Shown here: in pieces, positions 8,000-17,043 of the stretch
Layout of the letters: each line of letters begins with the position of its first letter
How positions within the stretch are numbered: the first letter of the stretch is position 1
Assembly: GCF_050942215.1 (NCBI RefSeq)
Contig: NZ_CP192056.1
Span: 6,386,001 to 6,450,000, forward strand
Direction: 5' to 3'
DNA: 64,000 nt
Source of the DNA: Sphaerimonospora sp050942215
GTDB lineage: Bacteria; Actinomycetota; Actinomycetes; Streptosporangiales; Streptosporangiaceae
Position numbers and translations under genes: made by a program
Notes under the pieces: generated by a model
Seen by the model: only the letters and a program-made list of their open reading frames with translations
Told to the model about the DNA's origin: nothing
Databases searched by the model: none

Positions 8000-9535
8000 A
8001 TGGGTACTGCGGGGCAGCTCCTCGTCAGGCGATATCGGCTGGTGCGCGCCCTCGGACAGGGCGGCACGGGCATCGTCTGGGAGGGTCACGACACCCTGCT
8101 CGATCGTCCGATCGCGGTCCGCCAGGTGCTGCTGCCGCCGAATCTCGGCGAGACACGGCGGATCCGGTTCGCCCAGCGCGTCGCCCGCGCGGCACGCCAG
8201 GCGGAACGGCTGCGTCACCCCGGCATCGCCGCCGTCTACGACGTGGCCGAGGACGACGGCACCCCCTACATCGTCATGGAGCTGGTGCGTTCGCGCTCGC
8301 TGGACGGCATCGTCGCGAGCGACGGCCCGCTCCCGCCCGACCGCGCCGTCTCCGTCGCGCGCACGCTCCTGGCCGCGCTGGCGTACGCCCATGCCGAAGG
8401 CGTACGGCACGGTGACGTGCGCCCGTCGAACGTGCTCTTCGGACACGACGGGCGGGTGCTGCTGGCCGACTTCGGCATCGGGGCGCTCGCCGCCGATCCG
8501 GCGTTCGCCGAGTCGCACTCCCGGGCCGAACACACGGAGCGGGCCGCGGAACCCGCTGGCGCGGCGCGTGGGGTGCGGGCCTTCCTCGCGCCGGAGCGGG
8601 CGGACGGCGGCGCCCTCACCACCGCCTCCGACATGTGGGCGCTGGGCGCCACCCTGCACTTCGCGATCACCGGGAGACCGCCCGGCGCCGCCTCCCCCGA
8701 GCCGCCTCGTGAGCAGGGCGGGGAACCCGGCCGATCGCCGGAAGACGTGCTCCGCACGGTGGTGAGCGGGCTGCTGACGCGAGATCCGCGCAAACGGCTC
8801 GATCCACAGGCCGCGGACCGGCTGCTCGCCGAGATCGAACCGGCCGCTCCCCCGCCGCCGGCCGGCGAAAGCCGTACGCGCCTGAGCCGCTCCCGTCTGA
8901 TGGCGGGGATCGCCGCGGCGGCCGTGGTCGCCGGGGCGGCCGGCGGCTGGGCGATCCTGCGGCCGGAGCCCACCGATGCGCGGATCCCGCTCGCCGCCAA
9001 CGCCTCCGGTCCCGCACCGGATCTCCCGGCGACGGCGTCCGCCACCCCGTCCGCTTCCACTTCCGCCGGGGCCTCCCGGCTCCGGCTCAGGTGGCACGAC
9101 TCGCCCGCGGGCTGGCGGGCCGCCGTGCCGCGACAATGGACGGCGGAACAGGCCGAGTTCTCGGCCCGGTGGACCGATCCGGAGGGCCGGGCGCAGTTCA
9201 GCGTCGAGGTCACCGCCCAGAGCGGCACCGATCCGCTGGGGATGCTCCGCGAGGCGGAGGCGATGTTCAAGGCGAAGGACTACCGCAAGTTGCGGCTCAG
9301 GACGATCTCCAGCAAGCACGGCACCGCCGCCGACTGGGAGTTCACCTGGACGCGGCGCGCCGCCTCGGGGGAGGGACACCTGGCCGGGCGCGGGACCTAT
9401 CGCCAGGTCAGGCGGGTCCTCTCGACCGGAACGACGACCAGCGTGCTGACGTGGACGACCAGGGCCGCCGACTGGGAGCGGCTGCGCCCCACCCTGACCA
9501 GGGCCTTCGCCCTGTTCCGGCCGCCCGCGGGCTGA
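8000..9535 (+). CDS. Serine/threonine kinase-like membrane protein lacking both signature lysines
   Basis: This 511-aa protein has a PknB-type kinase fold, a membrane segment (MAGIAAAAVVAGAAGGWAIL) and a C-terminal extracellular domain of about 150 aa. The glycine loop GQGGTG (19-24), the HGD catalytic loop Asp139, Asn144 and DFG (157-159) are present. The beta3 lysine is Arg41 (IAVRQVL) and the catalytic-loop lysine is Arg141 (DVRPSN). These changes are conservative but normally cripple phosphotransfer, so it may be a pseudokinase or ATP-binding scaffold. ATG at 8000 is chosen because the kinase fold starts right after it. The outer domain resembles those on actinobacterial kinases of unknown ligand. 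Confidence 0.85.
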   Translation: MGTAGQLLVRRYRLVRALGQGGTGIVWEGHDTLLDRPIAVRQVLLPPNLGETRRIRFAQRVARAARQAERLRHPGIAAVYDVAEDDGTPYIVMELVRSRSLDGIVASDGPLPPDRAVSVARTLLAALAYAHAEGVRHGDVRPSNVLFGHDGRVLLADFGIGALAADPAFAESHSRAEHTERAAEPAGAARGVRAFLAPERADGGALTTASDMWALGATLHFAITGRPPGAASPEPPREQGGEPGRSPEDVLRTVVSGLLTRDPRKRLDPQAADRLLAEIEPAAPPPPAGESRTRLSRSRLMAGIAAAAVVAGAAGGWAILRPEPTDARIPLAANASGPAPDLPATASATPSASTSAGASRLRLRWHDSPAGWRAAVPRQWTAEQAEFSARWTDPEGRAQFSVEVTAQSGTDPLGMLREAEAMFKAKDYRKLRLRTISSKHGTAADWEFTWTRRAASGEGHLAGRGTYRQVRRVLSTGTTTSVLTWTTRAADWERLRPTLTRAFALFRPPAG

Positions 9536-9571
9536 GCCCGCCGCCGAGGGCCGCCCGCACCCCGGGCATGG

Positions 9572-10552
9572 TCACCGCCCGTCCTGCGCGACGGGTTCCG
9601 ACATGGCCAGGTGGCCGGGCGTGCGCACGTGGCCGAGATCGGCGGCGAGATAGCGGGCCGCCGTGCGGAGCGCACGCAGCATCGCCGCGACCGACGGCCG
9701 CCGGACGGCCGACTTCCTGGCGACCGCGTAGACGCGCCGCTCGATCGGCTCACCGGGAAGCCTCCTGACCGCGATCCCCCACGTGCCGGTGGCCAGCGCG
9801 AGGGCGGGCACAGCGGCGATGCCGATGCCCTTGCCCACGAGCCCGAGGATCGTCCCCAGGCCCTCGAACTCCCAGGCGACGGGCGGCGGCCCGCCGACGT
9901 CGGCCAGCAGCCGCTCGACGGCGTCACGGGAGGGCTCGCTCTCCGGCGTGACCATCCACGGCTCGTCTCTCAGCGCCATCAGGTCGACGGGCACCGCTGG
10001 ATCGGCCATTTGATGGCGTCGCGGCACGACGAGCACCATCGGATCGATCAGCAGCGGGATGCTCGCCAGGTCGCTCTGGTCGCCAAGGTCGCTCAGCAGG
10101 CCCTGCCAGTCGTCTATCAGGGCGATGTCGATCTCGCCGGACTCGACCTCCCTGATGCCGTGTCCCGGCAGGGTCTGGCGCAGTCGCAGCGCGAGTTCCC
10201 CGTGGCGGCGCAGCAGCCGGGCGAGCGCGGGCGCGAACGCCACGGCCCCGGTCGGAAACGCGGTGACCACCACCCGCCCGGACGGCGTGCCGGCGTGAGC
10301 TGACAGGTCGGACTCGGCCGCCTCCACCATCGACAGGATGCGTCTGCCGTGCTCGACCAGGCGCCAGCCCGCGTCGGTCAGCTCGGCGCTGCGGGAGGTC
10401 CGGTCCAGCAGTACGGCTCCCGCCTCACGTTCGAGCACGGCGAGCTGCTGGGAGACGGCCGACGCGCTGTAGCCGAGCGCCTCGGCCGTGGCGGCGATGC
10501 TGCCCCGTCTGGCGAACTCGCAGATCAGGGCGATTCTCCGGATATCAAGCAT
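9572..10552 (-). CDS. LysR-family transcriptional regulator
   Basis: The 326-aa protein has the typical N-terminal winged helix (RRIALICEFARRGSIAATAE, then SASAVSQQLAVLEREAG) and a LysR substrate-binding domain. It is divergent from an aminotransferase gene with a 100-bp shared promoter region. LysR regulators commonly control the neighbouring divergent gene, so control of the aminotransferase is likely. The effector is probably an amino acid or keto acid, by inference from that neighbour. Confidence 0.92.
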   Translation of the reverse strand: MLDIRRIALICEFARRGSIAATAEALGYSASAVSQQLAVLEREAGAVLLDRTSRSAELTDAGWRLVEHGRRILSMVEAAESDLSAHAGTPSGRVVVTAFPTGAVAFAPALARLLRRHGELALRLRQTLPGHGIREVESGEIDIALIDDWQGLLSDLGDQSDLASIPLLIDPMVLVVPRRHQMADPAVPVDLMALRDEPWMVTPESEPSRDAVERLLADVGGPPPVAWEFEGLGTILGLVGKGIGIAAVPALALATGTWGIAVRRLPGEPIERRVYAVARKSAVRRPSVAAMLRALRTAARYLAADLGHVRTPGHLAMSEPVAQDGR

Positions 10553-10652
10553 CAGTTTTCCTTACTCCTGGCACCGGAAAGCCTCGCTTGTTCTTATGCC
10601 TTCACGCAATCACTCTGGGAACGATCCATCCACCGATTCGAAGGGAAAGCAG

Positions 10653-11894
10653 ATGGACGTTCCGATATCTGCCACTTTGGCCGCCAATGAGGAGATCGCC
10701 CGAAGACGACGGTGCGGACAGCACATCGTCAACCTCGCCTTCGGGGAGGCGGGCCTGCCGGTCCACCCCGCGTTACGAGACGCGCTCGCGCGTGCGACGG
10801 GTGACAACGCGTACGGACCGGTCGCGGGCTCGGTCGCGCTGCGCGAGGCGGCGGCGGGCTACTGGGCGCGGCGCGGCATCTCCGCCGATCCCCGCCTCGT
10901 CGTCTGCGGTCCGGGCAGCAAGGCCCTGCTGTACGGCCTCCTGCTCTCCCTCGGCGGCGACATCGTGCTGCCCAGGCCGAGCTGGGTCAGTTACGCGGCC
11001 CAGGCCGAGCTGATCGGCGTCCGGCCGATCATGATCGCGCCGCCGCCCGGCGAGGGGGGCGTGCCGGATCCGGAACGGATGGCGACGGCGGTCGCGGCGG
11101 CCAGGGCACAGGGCAGGACGGTCACATCGCTGCTGGTCACCCTGCCGGACAACCCGACGGGCCGGCTGGCGCGGCCGGAGACGGTCCGGCGGATCGCCGA
11201 ACTGGCCCGCGAACTGGACCTGACCATCATCTCGGACGAGATCTACCGCGACCTCGTGTACGATCCGGCGGCGGAATTCCTCAGCCCGGCCGACGTCGCT
11301 CCCGAGCGCACCGTCATCACGACCGGGCTGAGCAAGAACCTCGCCCTGGGCGGCTGGCGGATCGGCGTCGCCCGGCTGCCCGAGCCGGATCGGCGGGAGG
11401 GCCGCCTCCCGAACGGGCCCGATCTGCGCGAACGACTGCTGGCGGTGGCGAGCGAGATCTGGTCGAGCCCCGCGGCGCCGGTGCAGCACGCCGCGGCGTA
11501 CGCCTTCGGCGAGCCGGCGGAGCTCGTCCAGCGGATCGCCGACAGCCGCAGGTTGCACGGCATCGTGGCCCGCGCGGTGGCCGAGCGCTTCGCGAAGGCG
11601 GGGGCGCGGGTGGACGACCCTCAGGGGGGCTTCTACCTCTATCCGGAAATGACGGACTTCACCGGATCGGCGGAGCTGGCGAGCGTGCTTCTCGAACGGC
11701 ACGGCGTCGGCGTACTGCCCGGAACGGCCTTCGGGGACGCCCCGGAAACGCCACGTGTGCGCGTCGCCACGAGCCAGTTGTACGGCGAGTCCGACGAGCA
11801 GCGTACGGCCGCGCTCAACGCGGAGGATCCGCTCGGACTGCCCTGGATCGCGGCCTCCCTGGGACACCTGGAAGAGGCGCTGAGCCGCCTCTGA
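10653..11894 (+). CDS. Class I/II pyridoxal-phosphate aminotransferase
   Basis: This is a fold-type I PLP enzyme of 413 aa. It shows the AGLPVHPALRDAL N-terminal pattern of aspartate-aminotransferase-like enzymes and YGPVAGSVALREAAAGYW. LPDNPTG provides the substrate-binding Asn, SDEIYRDLVYD the PLP-ring Asp and Tyr, and TTGLSKNLALGGWRIGV the Schiff-base Lys. ATG at 10653 follows AAGGGA at good spacing; the open frame extends upstream but has no such site. It transfers an amino group between an amino acid and a 2-oxo acid in the cytoplasm. The actual substrate cannot be read. The divergent LysR gene probably controls it. Confidence 0.9.
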   Translation: MDVPISATLAANEEIARRRRCGQHIVNLAFGEAGLPVHPALRDALARATGDNAYGPVAGSVALREAAAGYWARRGISADPRLVVCGPGSKALLYGLLLSLGGDIVLPRPSWVSYAAQAELIGVRPIMIAPPPGEGGVPDPERMATAVAAARAQGRTVTSLLVTLPDNPTGRLARPETVRRIAELARELDLTIISDEIYRDLVYDPAAEFLSPADVAPERTVITTGLSKNLALGGWRIGVARLPEPDRREGRLPNGPDLRERLLAVASEIWSSPAAPVQHAAAYAFGEPAELVQRIADSRRLHGIVARAVAERFAKAGARVDDPQGGFYLYPEMTDFTGSAELASVLLERHGVGVLPGTAFGDAPETPRVRVATSQLYGESDEQRTAALNAEDPLGLPWIAASLGHLEEALSRL

Positions 11895-12067
11895 TCGATC
11901 CGCGGATCTCCGGCCGAACATTTAACCTGAACTCCAGCCGATCCGCACTTCGTCACGGCACCTGTGACCTGCGGTTTCACGCACGTAACCGGACCTCGGC
12001 CCGGGCTGCCGCAAGATGCCGCCCGTCAGTGCGCACAGGGGGGTTTCGCAGGCCTCATCATTTGCTC

Positions 12068-12712
12068 ATGCCCGCTTTTGTCACCCTGTCCGGGCGCTTC
12101 GTGCGCCTGGAACCGCTCAGCCTCGCGGCACTCGACGATCTTGTCGCCGCGGCGAGTGAAGACCGTTCCGGTTACGCCTTCACCCGCGTTCCCGCATGCC
12201 GGGAAGAGATGGCCTCCTATGTGGAGGCCGCCATGGCCGAGCAGGCGGAGGGCCGCACGTTGCCCTTCGCCATCCGGTGGCTGCACACCGACCGCGTGGT
12301 CGGTGCCACCCGTCTGATGCACCTGGAGTACTGGCAGGGCCCCATGCCCTGGCCGCCAGGGGCGAAAGGCGTGGTGGGCGAGGTCCCGTCCGTGGCGGAC
12401 ATCGGTTACACCTGGCTGGCCAAGTCGGCTCAGGGCACCGGGGTCAACCGGGAGAGCAAGTTCCTGCTGCTCTCCCTCGCCTTCGAGACCTGGCAGGTTC
12501 ACCGGATCACCCTCAAGGCAGATGTACGCAACACGCGATCCCGGGCCGCCATCGAGGCCCTCGGCGCGCACCTGGACGGTGTGCGACGAGCGGACAGCCG
12601 AGGCGCCGACGACACGGTCCGAGATACGGCGTACTACTCGATACTGCACCATGAGTGGCCCGCCGTGCGCGAGAGTCTTCGCGCCCGGCTGGGCCTCGTA
12701 GAGGCGGCGTAG
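12068..12712 (+). CDS. GNAT-family N-acetyltransferase (RimJ/RimL-like)
   Basis: The 214-aa protein fits Acetyltransf_3: LSGRFVRLEPLSLAALDDLV at the start, GYTWLAKSAQGTGVNRESK carrying the acetyl-CoA loop (Q-x-x-G-x-G-like), and ALGAHLDGVRR with NTRSRAAIEALG before it. Members acetylate protein N-termini, aminoglycosides or small amines. The Shine-Dalgarno is weak at the chosen ATG, and an upstream GTG at 12029 would add 13 residues. A strong hairpin follows. It stands alone, so the substrate is unknown. Confidence 0.88.
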   Translation: MPAFVTLSGRFVRLEPLSLAALDDLVAAASEDRSGYAFTRVPACREEMASYVEAAMAEQAEGRTLPFAIRWLHTDRVVGATRLMHLEYWQGPMPWPPGAKGVVGEVPSVADIGYTWLAKSAQGTGVNRESKFLLLSLAFETWQVHRITLKADVRNTRSRAAIEALGAHLDGVRRADSRGADDTVRDTAYYSILHHEWPAVRESLRARLGLVEAA

Positions 12713-12758
12713 CCACGCCGCCGGACATATTCCGACCACATCCACACGAGAAAGGAAT

Positions 12759-12782
12759 CGGCGCGGCCCGAGGGCCGCGCCG
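12759..12782. terminator. Strong bidirectional hairpin
   Basis: An 11-bp perfect stem, CGGCGCGGCCC with GGGCCGCGCCG, encloses a 2-base loop between the convergent acetyltransferase and secreted-protein genes. On the minus strand it is followed by ATTCCTTTCT, so it probably ends both transcripts. Confidence 0.7.
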
Positions 12783-12810
12783 ATTCGCGGCAGGAGCGGC
12801 GGCCGGCCGA

Positions 12811-13365
12811 TCAGGCGTCGTAGCCGTACTCCCCGTCGTAGGCGTTGTACAGCTCACGCCACGTGGCGCAGCTGCTCGGGAAGCGGCTGCGCAGCCCGAT
12901 CTGACAGACCCTCACCTGGACCTTCGCCACGTCGTGGCGCCAGAAGCCGAACGACTTGGCGTGACCGGCCCCGCACTGCTTGTACGACTTGACGTCGGAG
13001 GACCAGCGGCGGCCGTTCCAGCCCTGGGTCCGGAACTGGACGAAGGCGCACTTGCCGCCGCGGCGGTAGGTGCGGTGGTCGAGGTCCCACAGCTTGCCGG
13101 TGACGCGGACCCGGTTCGACTCCTCGTCGTCGTACCGGACGTCGATGGAGCCCCGAGCTGAGGCGAGGCGGTTGCGGGACCGGTAGGTGCCCCACCAGTC
13201 GCGGTAGTTCCAGTCGGACGACGAGAACGAGGCGGCTGAGGCGGTGGTGGTGCCCGCCGAGGCGGTGGTCGATGCGCCGGCTGCGGTCGCTGCGGCCGGT
13301 ACGCCGACGGCGACGGCGGCGGTCACGGTGGTCAGAGCGAGGAGGTTGCGGACAGATCGTCGCAT
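12811..13365 (-). CDS. Secreted protein of unknown function
   Basis: A Sec signal peptide is clear (MRRSVRNLLALTTVTAAVAV followed by an Ala-rich cleavage region). The mature part of about 150 aa is rich in Trp, Tyr and Arg. It has four Cys (in GKCAFVQF, YKQCGAGH, VRVCQIG, SSCATW), which probably form two disulfides. Segments SIDVRYDDEESNRVRVTGKL and KCAFVQFRTQGWNGR suggest a small beta-sandwich. I know similar small secreted proteins in Streptomyces but no assigned role. The gene is monocistronic and followed by a strong terminator. Confidence 0.85.
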   Translation of the reverse strand: MRRSVRNLLALTTVTAAVAVGVPAAATAAGASTTASAGTTTASAASFSSSDWNYRDWWGTYRSRNRLASARGSIDVRYDDEESNRVRVTGKLWDLDHRTYRRGGKCAFVQFRTQGWNGRRWSSDVKSYKQCGAGHAKSFGFWRHDVAKVQVRVCQIGLRSRFPSSCATWRELYNAYDGEYGYDA

Positions 13366-13558
13366 TTCTATTCTCCCCTGTTTGAGGACGATCCCCCCGG
13401 TGCTTCCGGAGGTTGCACCTCAGTGATAGACCCGCCCGTTTGCAACCCGCTTTCAATGCGCCTGACTCCGGCTCGCCTCGACGGCATCACCTATTGGGCA
13501 AAGCAGTCCGGGATCTATCATTTCATTCGAAAAATGTTCTAACGGGAGATAAGGGCAG

Positions 13559-16500
13559 ATGCCTGGTGACGCCGCCGAGCAAGGCCTGCGCTTCGCCGTG
13601 CTGGGACCGGTCCTGGCCTGGCATGACGGCGTCGAGATCGACCTCGGGACGCCGCTGCAGCGTTCCGTCATCGCCATGCTGCTGCTTCGGGAGGGACGGT
13701 CGGTCACCCCGGGCGAGGTGATCGACGGAGTCTGGGGGGAGGACGCGCCGCCCCGGGCGCTCGGCGCGCTGCGCACGTACGTCTCCCGCCTGCGAGCGGT
13801 GCTGGAACCCGGCCGGTCCCCGAGGACACCGCCCGAAGTGCTCAGGTCGGTCGGCGGCGGCTACGCGCTGCGTCTCGACTCCGGCAGGCTCGACCTCGGC
13901 GTCTTCGAGCGGACCTGCGCCGCGGCCGATGCCGCCCGCCGCGACGGCAGGCTCGAGAAGGCGGCCGGTCTCCTGCGCGGCGCCCTCGGGCTGTGGTCGG
14001 GCGAGCCGCTCGGCGGCGCGGTCGGACCGTACGCGGAAAACCAGCGCGACCGGCTCGCCGAACGGCGGATCGGCACCATCGAGGCGCTGATGACGCTCGA
14101 CCTGGAGCTCGGCAGGCACGCCGAGGTCGTTCACGAACTGATCTCGCTCACCGCCGAGCACCCGCTGCGTGAGCGGCTGCGCGCCCAGCTCATGCTGGCG
14201 TACTACCGGTGCGGCCGGCAGGCCGAGGCCCTGACGGTCTTCGCCGAGACCCGGCGGGTGCTCGTCGGCGAGCTCGGCATCGAGCCCGGCCCCGAGCTGA
14301 CCGATCTGCACCGCCGCGTCCTCGCCGCCGACCCCGCGCTCGCCCGCCCGTCCACGACGTCCGCGCTCACCCGGGACCACGAGCCGGTACGGCCGGAGGC
14401 CGCCGGAGGAGCCGACGACGACGGCGCCGTACCCGTCGTCGAGATGCCGAAGCCCGCCCAGCTCCCGGCTGCCGTCGCCGACTTCACCGGCCGCGTCGGG
14501 GCGGTACGGCGGCTGCTCACGCTGCTCGGCGGCGGTGACGGCTCGGACCCGCCGGGGGAGGGCGTCAGGACCGGCGATGCCGGTCAGCGGGCGGACGGGG
14601 GAATGCCGGTCGGTGGGATGCCGATCGCGGCGATGTCCGGCATAGGCGGCGTCGGAAAGACCACGCTCGCCGTTCACGTGGCCCACCTCGTCGAGGACCT
14701 GTTCCCCGACGGCCAGCTCTACGCCGACCTGCGCGGATACGGCAGCGAGCCGATGCAGCCGGATACCGCGCTCGGCGCCTTCCTGCGCGCCCTCGGCATC
14801 CCGGCCGACGTCATCCCAGAAGGTCTGGCCGAGCGGTCCGCGCTCTTCCGGTCGATGCTCGCCGACCGGCGCATGCTCGTGCTGCTCGACAACGCCCGCG
14901 ACGCCGAGCAGGTCGAGCAGCTGCTTCCCGGCTCGACCGGCTGCGCGGCGATCATCACCAGCCGGGGAAAGCTGGCCGACCTGCCCGCCGCCCGGCTGAT
15001 CGATCTCGACGTCATGGAGCCGGAAGAGGCGCTGTCGCTGTTCTCCGCTGTCGCCGGGCCCGACCGGGTCGCCGCCGAGCACGCCGCCGCCATGGACGTC
15101 GTGGCCGCGTGTGGCTTCCTGCCGCTGGCGGTCCGCATCGTGGCCGCCCGGCTCGCCGCCCGCCCCTCGTGGACGGTCGCCTCGCTCGTCCCCCGCCTGG
15201 CCGACGAGCGCCGCAGGCTCGACGAGATGAAGATCGGCAACCTCGCCGTCTCCGCGACCTTCTCCCTCGGCTACGGCCAGTTGGAGGCACGCCAGGCACG
15301 CGCGTTCCGCCTGCTGTCGCTGTCGACGGGGTCGGACCTCTCGCTTCCGGCCGCCTCGGCCGTCCTCGATCTCGGCCCGGCCGAGGCAGAGGACCTGCTG
15401 GAGTCGCTCGTCGACGCCAGCCTGCTCGAGGCCCCGGCGCCGTGCCGCTACCGGTTCCACGACCTGCTGAAGCTCTTCGCCCGCCGCCGCTGCGAGGACA
15501 CCGACGAGCCGGCCGAGCGCGCGCTCGCCATGCGACGGCTGCTCGGGTTCTATCTCGCCTCGGCCAGATCGGCCCATCGCCTCGCGTACGAGGGCAGCGC
15601 GATCGCCGACAACCTGGCCGACGGCTGTGTGACGGACATCATGACCGGCCACCGGCACTCCTTCACCTCGACCGACGAGTCGGTGGCCTGGCTGTCGGTC
15701 GAGGCGGAGAACATGTTCGCCGCGATCGCCCAGGCCGCCGCCTCGCCGCTGGACGAAGGACGGCACGACGATCTCCTCCCCGCGGCGAATCTGCTGCTGG
15801 CGATGGAACCGCTGGTGGAGTCGGGGACCAACCAGCGGGAGTTCGAGCAGCGTGCCGGGGCCGTACTGGCCGCCGCCTCCCGCAGCGGCGACCGGCGCGC
15901 GGAGCTGCGCTGCCGCTACGTGCTCGGCCGGGTGCTCTTCGGCGCCAACCGGCTGGCCGAGGCGGAGCGGCACTTCCTCTCCGCGCGGGCGCTCGCGCTG
16001 GAGACCGGTGACCGCATCGTGCTCGGCGAGACGTGCAACGCGCTGGCCGTCGTCGCCGGGCGGCAGCGCCGCCACACCGAGGCCCTGGAGTGGTTCGACC
16101 GGGCCACCGAGGTCTACCGGGAGACCGGAAACCCGGCGGGGCAGGCCCTGGCGCTGAGCTACTCGGCCCGCGACCACCTCGGCCTCGGGAACGTCGACGC
16201 GGCGATCGCCGTGTCCGAGCGCGGGCTGGCCATGTTCACGGAGATCGGCAGCGGTGCCGGGCTCGCCAGGGCGCGCTACCACCTGGGCATCGTGCTGTCC
16301 ACCGTCGGCCGCCTCAACGAGGCCGTCGTACATCACGCCGAGTGCCTCGACTTCTTCCGGGCCGGCAAACAGCGGGTGTGGGAGCAGCGGGTGTGCTACC
16401 GGCTCGCCGCGACCTTCATCTCCGCCGGGCGGTTCACCGAGGCCGCCCGGCACGCCGAGCAGGCGCTGACCGTGAGCCGCGAGATCACCCACCCGTACGG

Positions 16501-16669
16501 CGAGGCCCAGTCGCTGGCCGCCCTCGGCAAGGCGCTGCACGGCATGGGGGAGACCCGCCGCGGCAGGGAGTCCCTGACCAGGGCACTCGATATCTTCACC
16601 AGACTCGGCTCGCCCGAGGCCGACGACATCCGGGCGCTCCTCCTGGACTTCGACCAGATCGAAACCTGA
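13559..16669 (+). CDS. SARP/AfsR-like regulator: winged helix, BTAD, NB-ARC and TPR domains
   Basis: The 1036-aa multidomain protein begins with an OmpR-type winged helix (about 10-100), then a bacterial transcriptional activation domain to about residue 255. An NB-ARC ATPase follows, with P-loop GIGGVGKTT at 361-369 and LVLLDNARDAEQVEQLLPGS as Walker B-like. TPR repeats fill the C-terminal 300 residues. This is the AfsR architecture, which activates antibiotic or morphological genes after nucleotide-dependent oligomerisation. The usual Thr/Ser-kinase partner is not adjacent, and no biosynthetic cluster lies in the window, so its targets are probably distant. AAGGG precedes the ATG; the region ahead is AT-rich (13500-13545). 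Confidence 0.93.
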   Translation: MPGDAAEQGLRFAVLGPVLAWHDGVEIDLGTPLQRSVIAMLLLREGRSVTPGEVIDGVWGEDAPPRALGALRTYVSRLRAVLEPGRSPRTPPEVLRSVGGGYALRLDSGRLDLGVFERTCAAADAARRDGRLEKAAGLLRGALGLWSGEPLGGAVGPYAENQRDRLAERRIGTIEALMTLDLELGRHAEVVHELISLTAEHPLRERLRAQLMLAYYRCGRQAEALTVFAETRRVLVGELGIEPGPELTDLHRRVLAADPALARPSTTSALTRDHEPVRPEAAGGADDDGAVPVVEMPKPAQLPAAVADFTGRVGAVRRLLTLLGGGDGSDPPGEGVRTGDAGQRADGGMPVGGMPIAAMSGIGGVGKTTLAVHVAHLVEDLFPDGQLYADLRGYGSEPMQPDTALGAFLRALGIPADVIPEGLAERSALFRSMLADRRMLVLLDNARDAEQVEQLLPGSTGCAAIITSRGKLADLPAARLIDLDVMEPEEALSLFSAVAGPDRVAAEHAAAMDVVAACGFLPLAVRIVAARLAARPSWTVASLVPRLADERRRLDEMKIGNLAVSATFSLGYGQLEARQARAFRLLSLSTGSDLSLPAASAVLDLGPAEAEDLLESLVDASLLEAPAPCRYRFHDLLKLFARRRCEDTDEPAERALAMRRLLGFYLASARSAHRLAYEGSAIADNLADGCVTDIMTGHRHSFTSTDESVAWLSVEAENMFAAIAQAAASPLDEGRHDDLLPAANLLLAMEPLVESGTNQREFEQRAGAVLAAASRSGDRRAELRCRYVLGRVLFGANRLAEAERHFLSARALALETGDRIVLGETCNALAVVAGRQRRHTEALEWFDRATEVYRETGNPAGQALALSYSARDHLGLGNVDAAIAVSERGLAMFTEIGSGAGLARARYHLGIVLSTVGRLNEAVVHHAECLDFFRAGKQRVWEQRVCYRLAATFISAGRFTEAARHAEQALTVSREITHPYGEAQSLAALGKALHGMGETRRGRESLTRALDIFTRLGSPEADDIRALLLDFDQIET

Positions 16670-17043
16670 GCCGCCCACCCGGCCCGTCCGGCAGCCGCGC
16701 CGCCGGTCCGCGCACCGGGCCCGTACCCGTACCCGTCACACCGCCGGACCCGTCACCCGTGCCCTGATCATCGCGCCGCCGGCCCCTGTGACGGCGGCGG
16801 GAGTGTGGGCGTCCGGCCGATCACCGGCCACCACCCGGCTGTAGGGGGCCCGGTTCTCCGGAGCACCGGATGGCGGCCGACCGCCTCGTCATGTGACCGG
16901 CCGGACCGGGTCGTGTCCGACAGGTCATGCGTCATGCCCTGTCAGGCACTCCCCGGGTGGCCCGGATCCTGAAACCCCCAGTCTCGGACCCGGGCCCCGG
17001 CAACAGCATCGGACGGGCCGGTCAAGGGCCGTTCAACGTTCGA
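16670..17043. other. Gene-free convergent intergenic region
   Basis: About 370 bp between the SARP regulator and the convergent methyltransferase gene. I see GC-rich sequence without a convincing reading frame, repeat or clear terminator. Confidence 0.4.

Noticed and set aside
13523..16678. 1051-codon open frame antisense to the SARP regulator
   Set aside because: Mirror frame caused by high GC; the plus-strand protein has a full set of domains.
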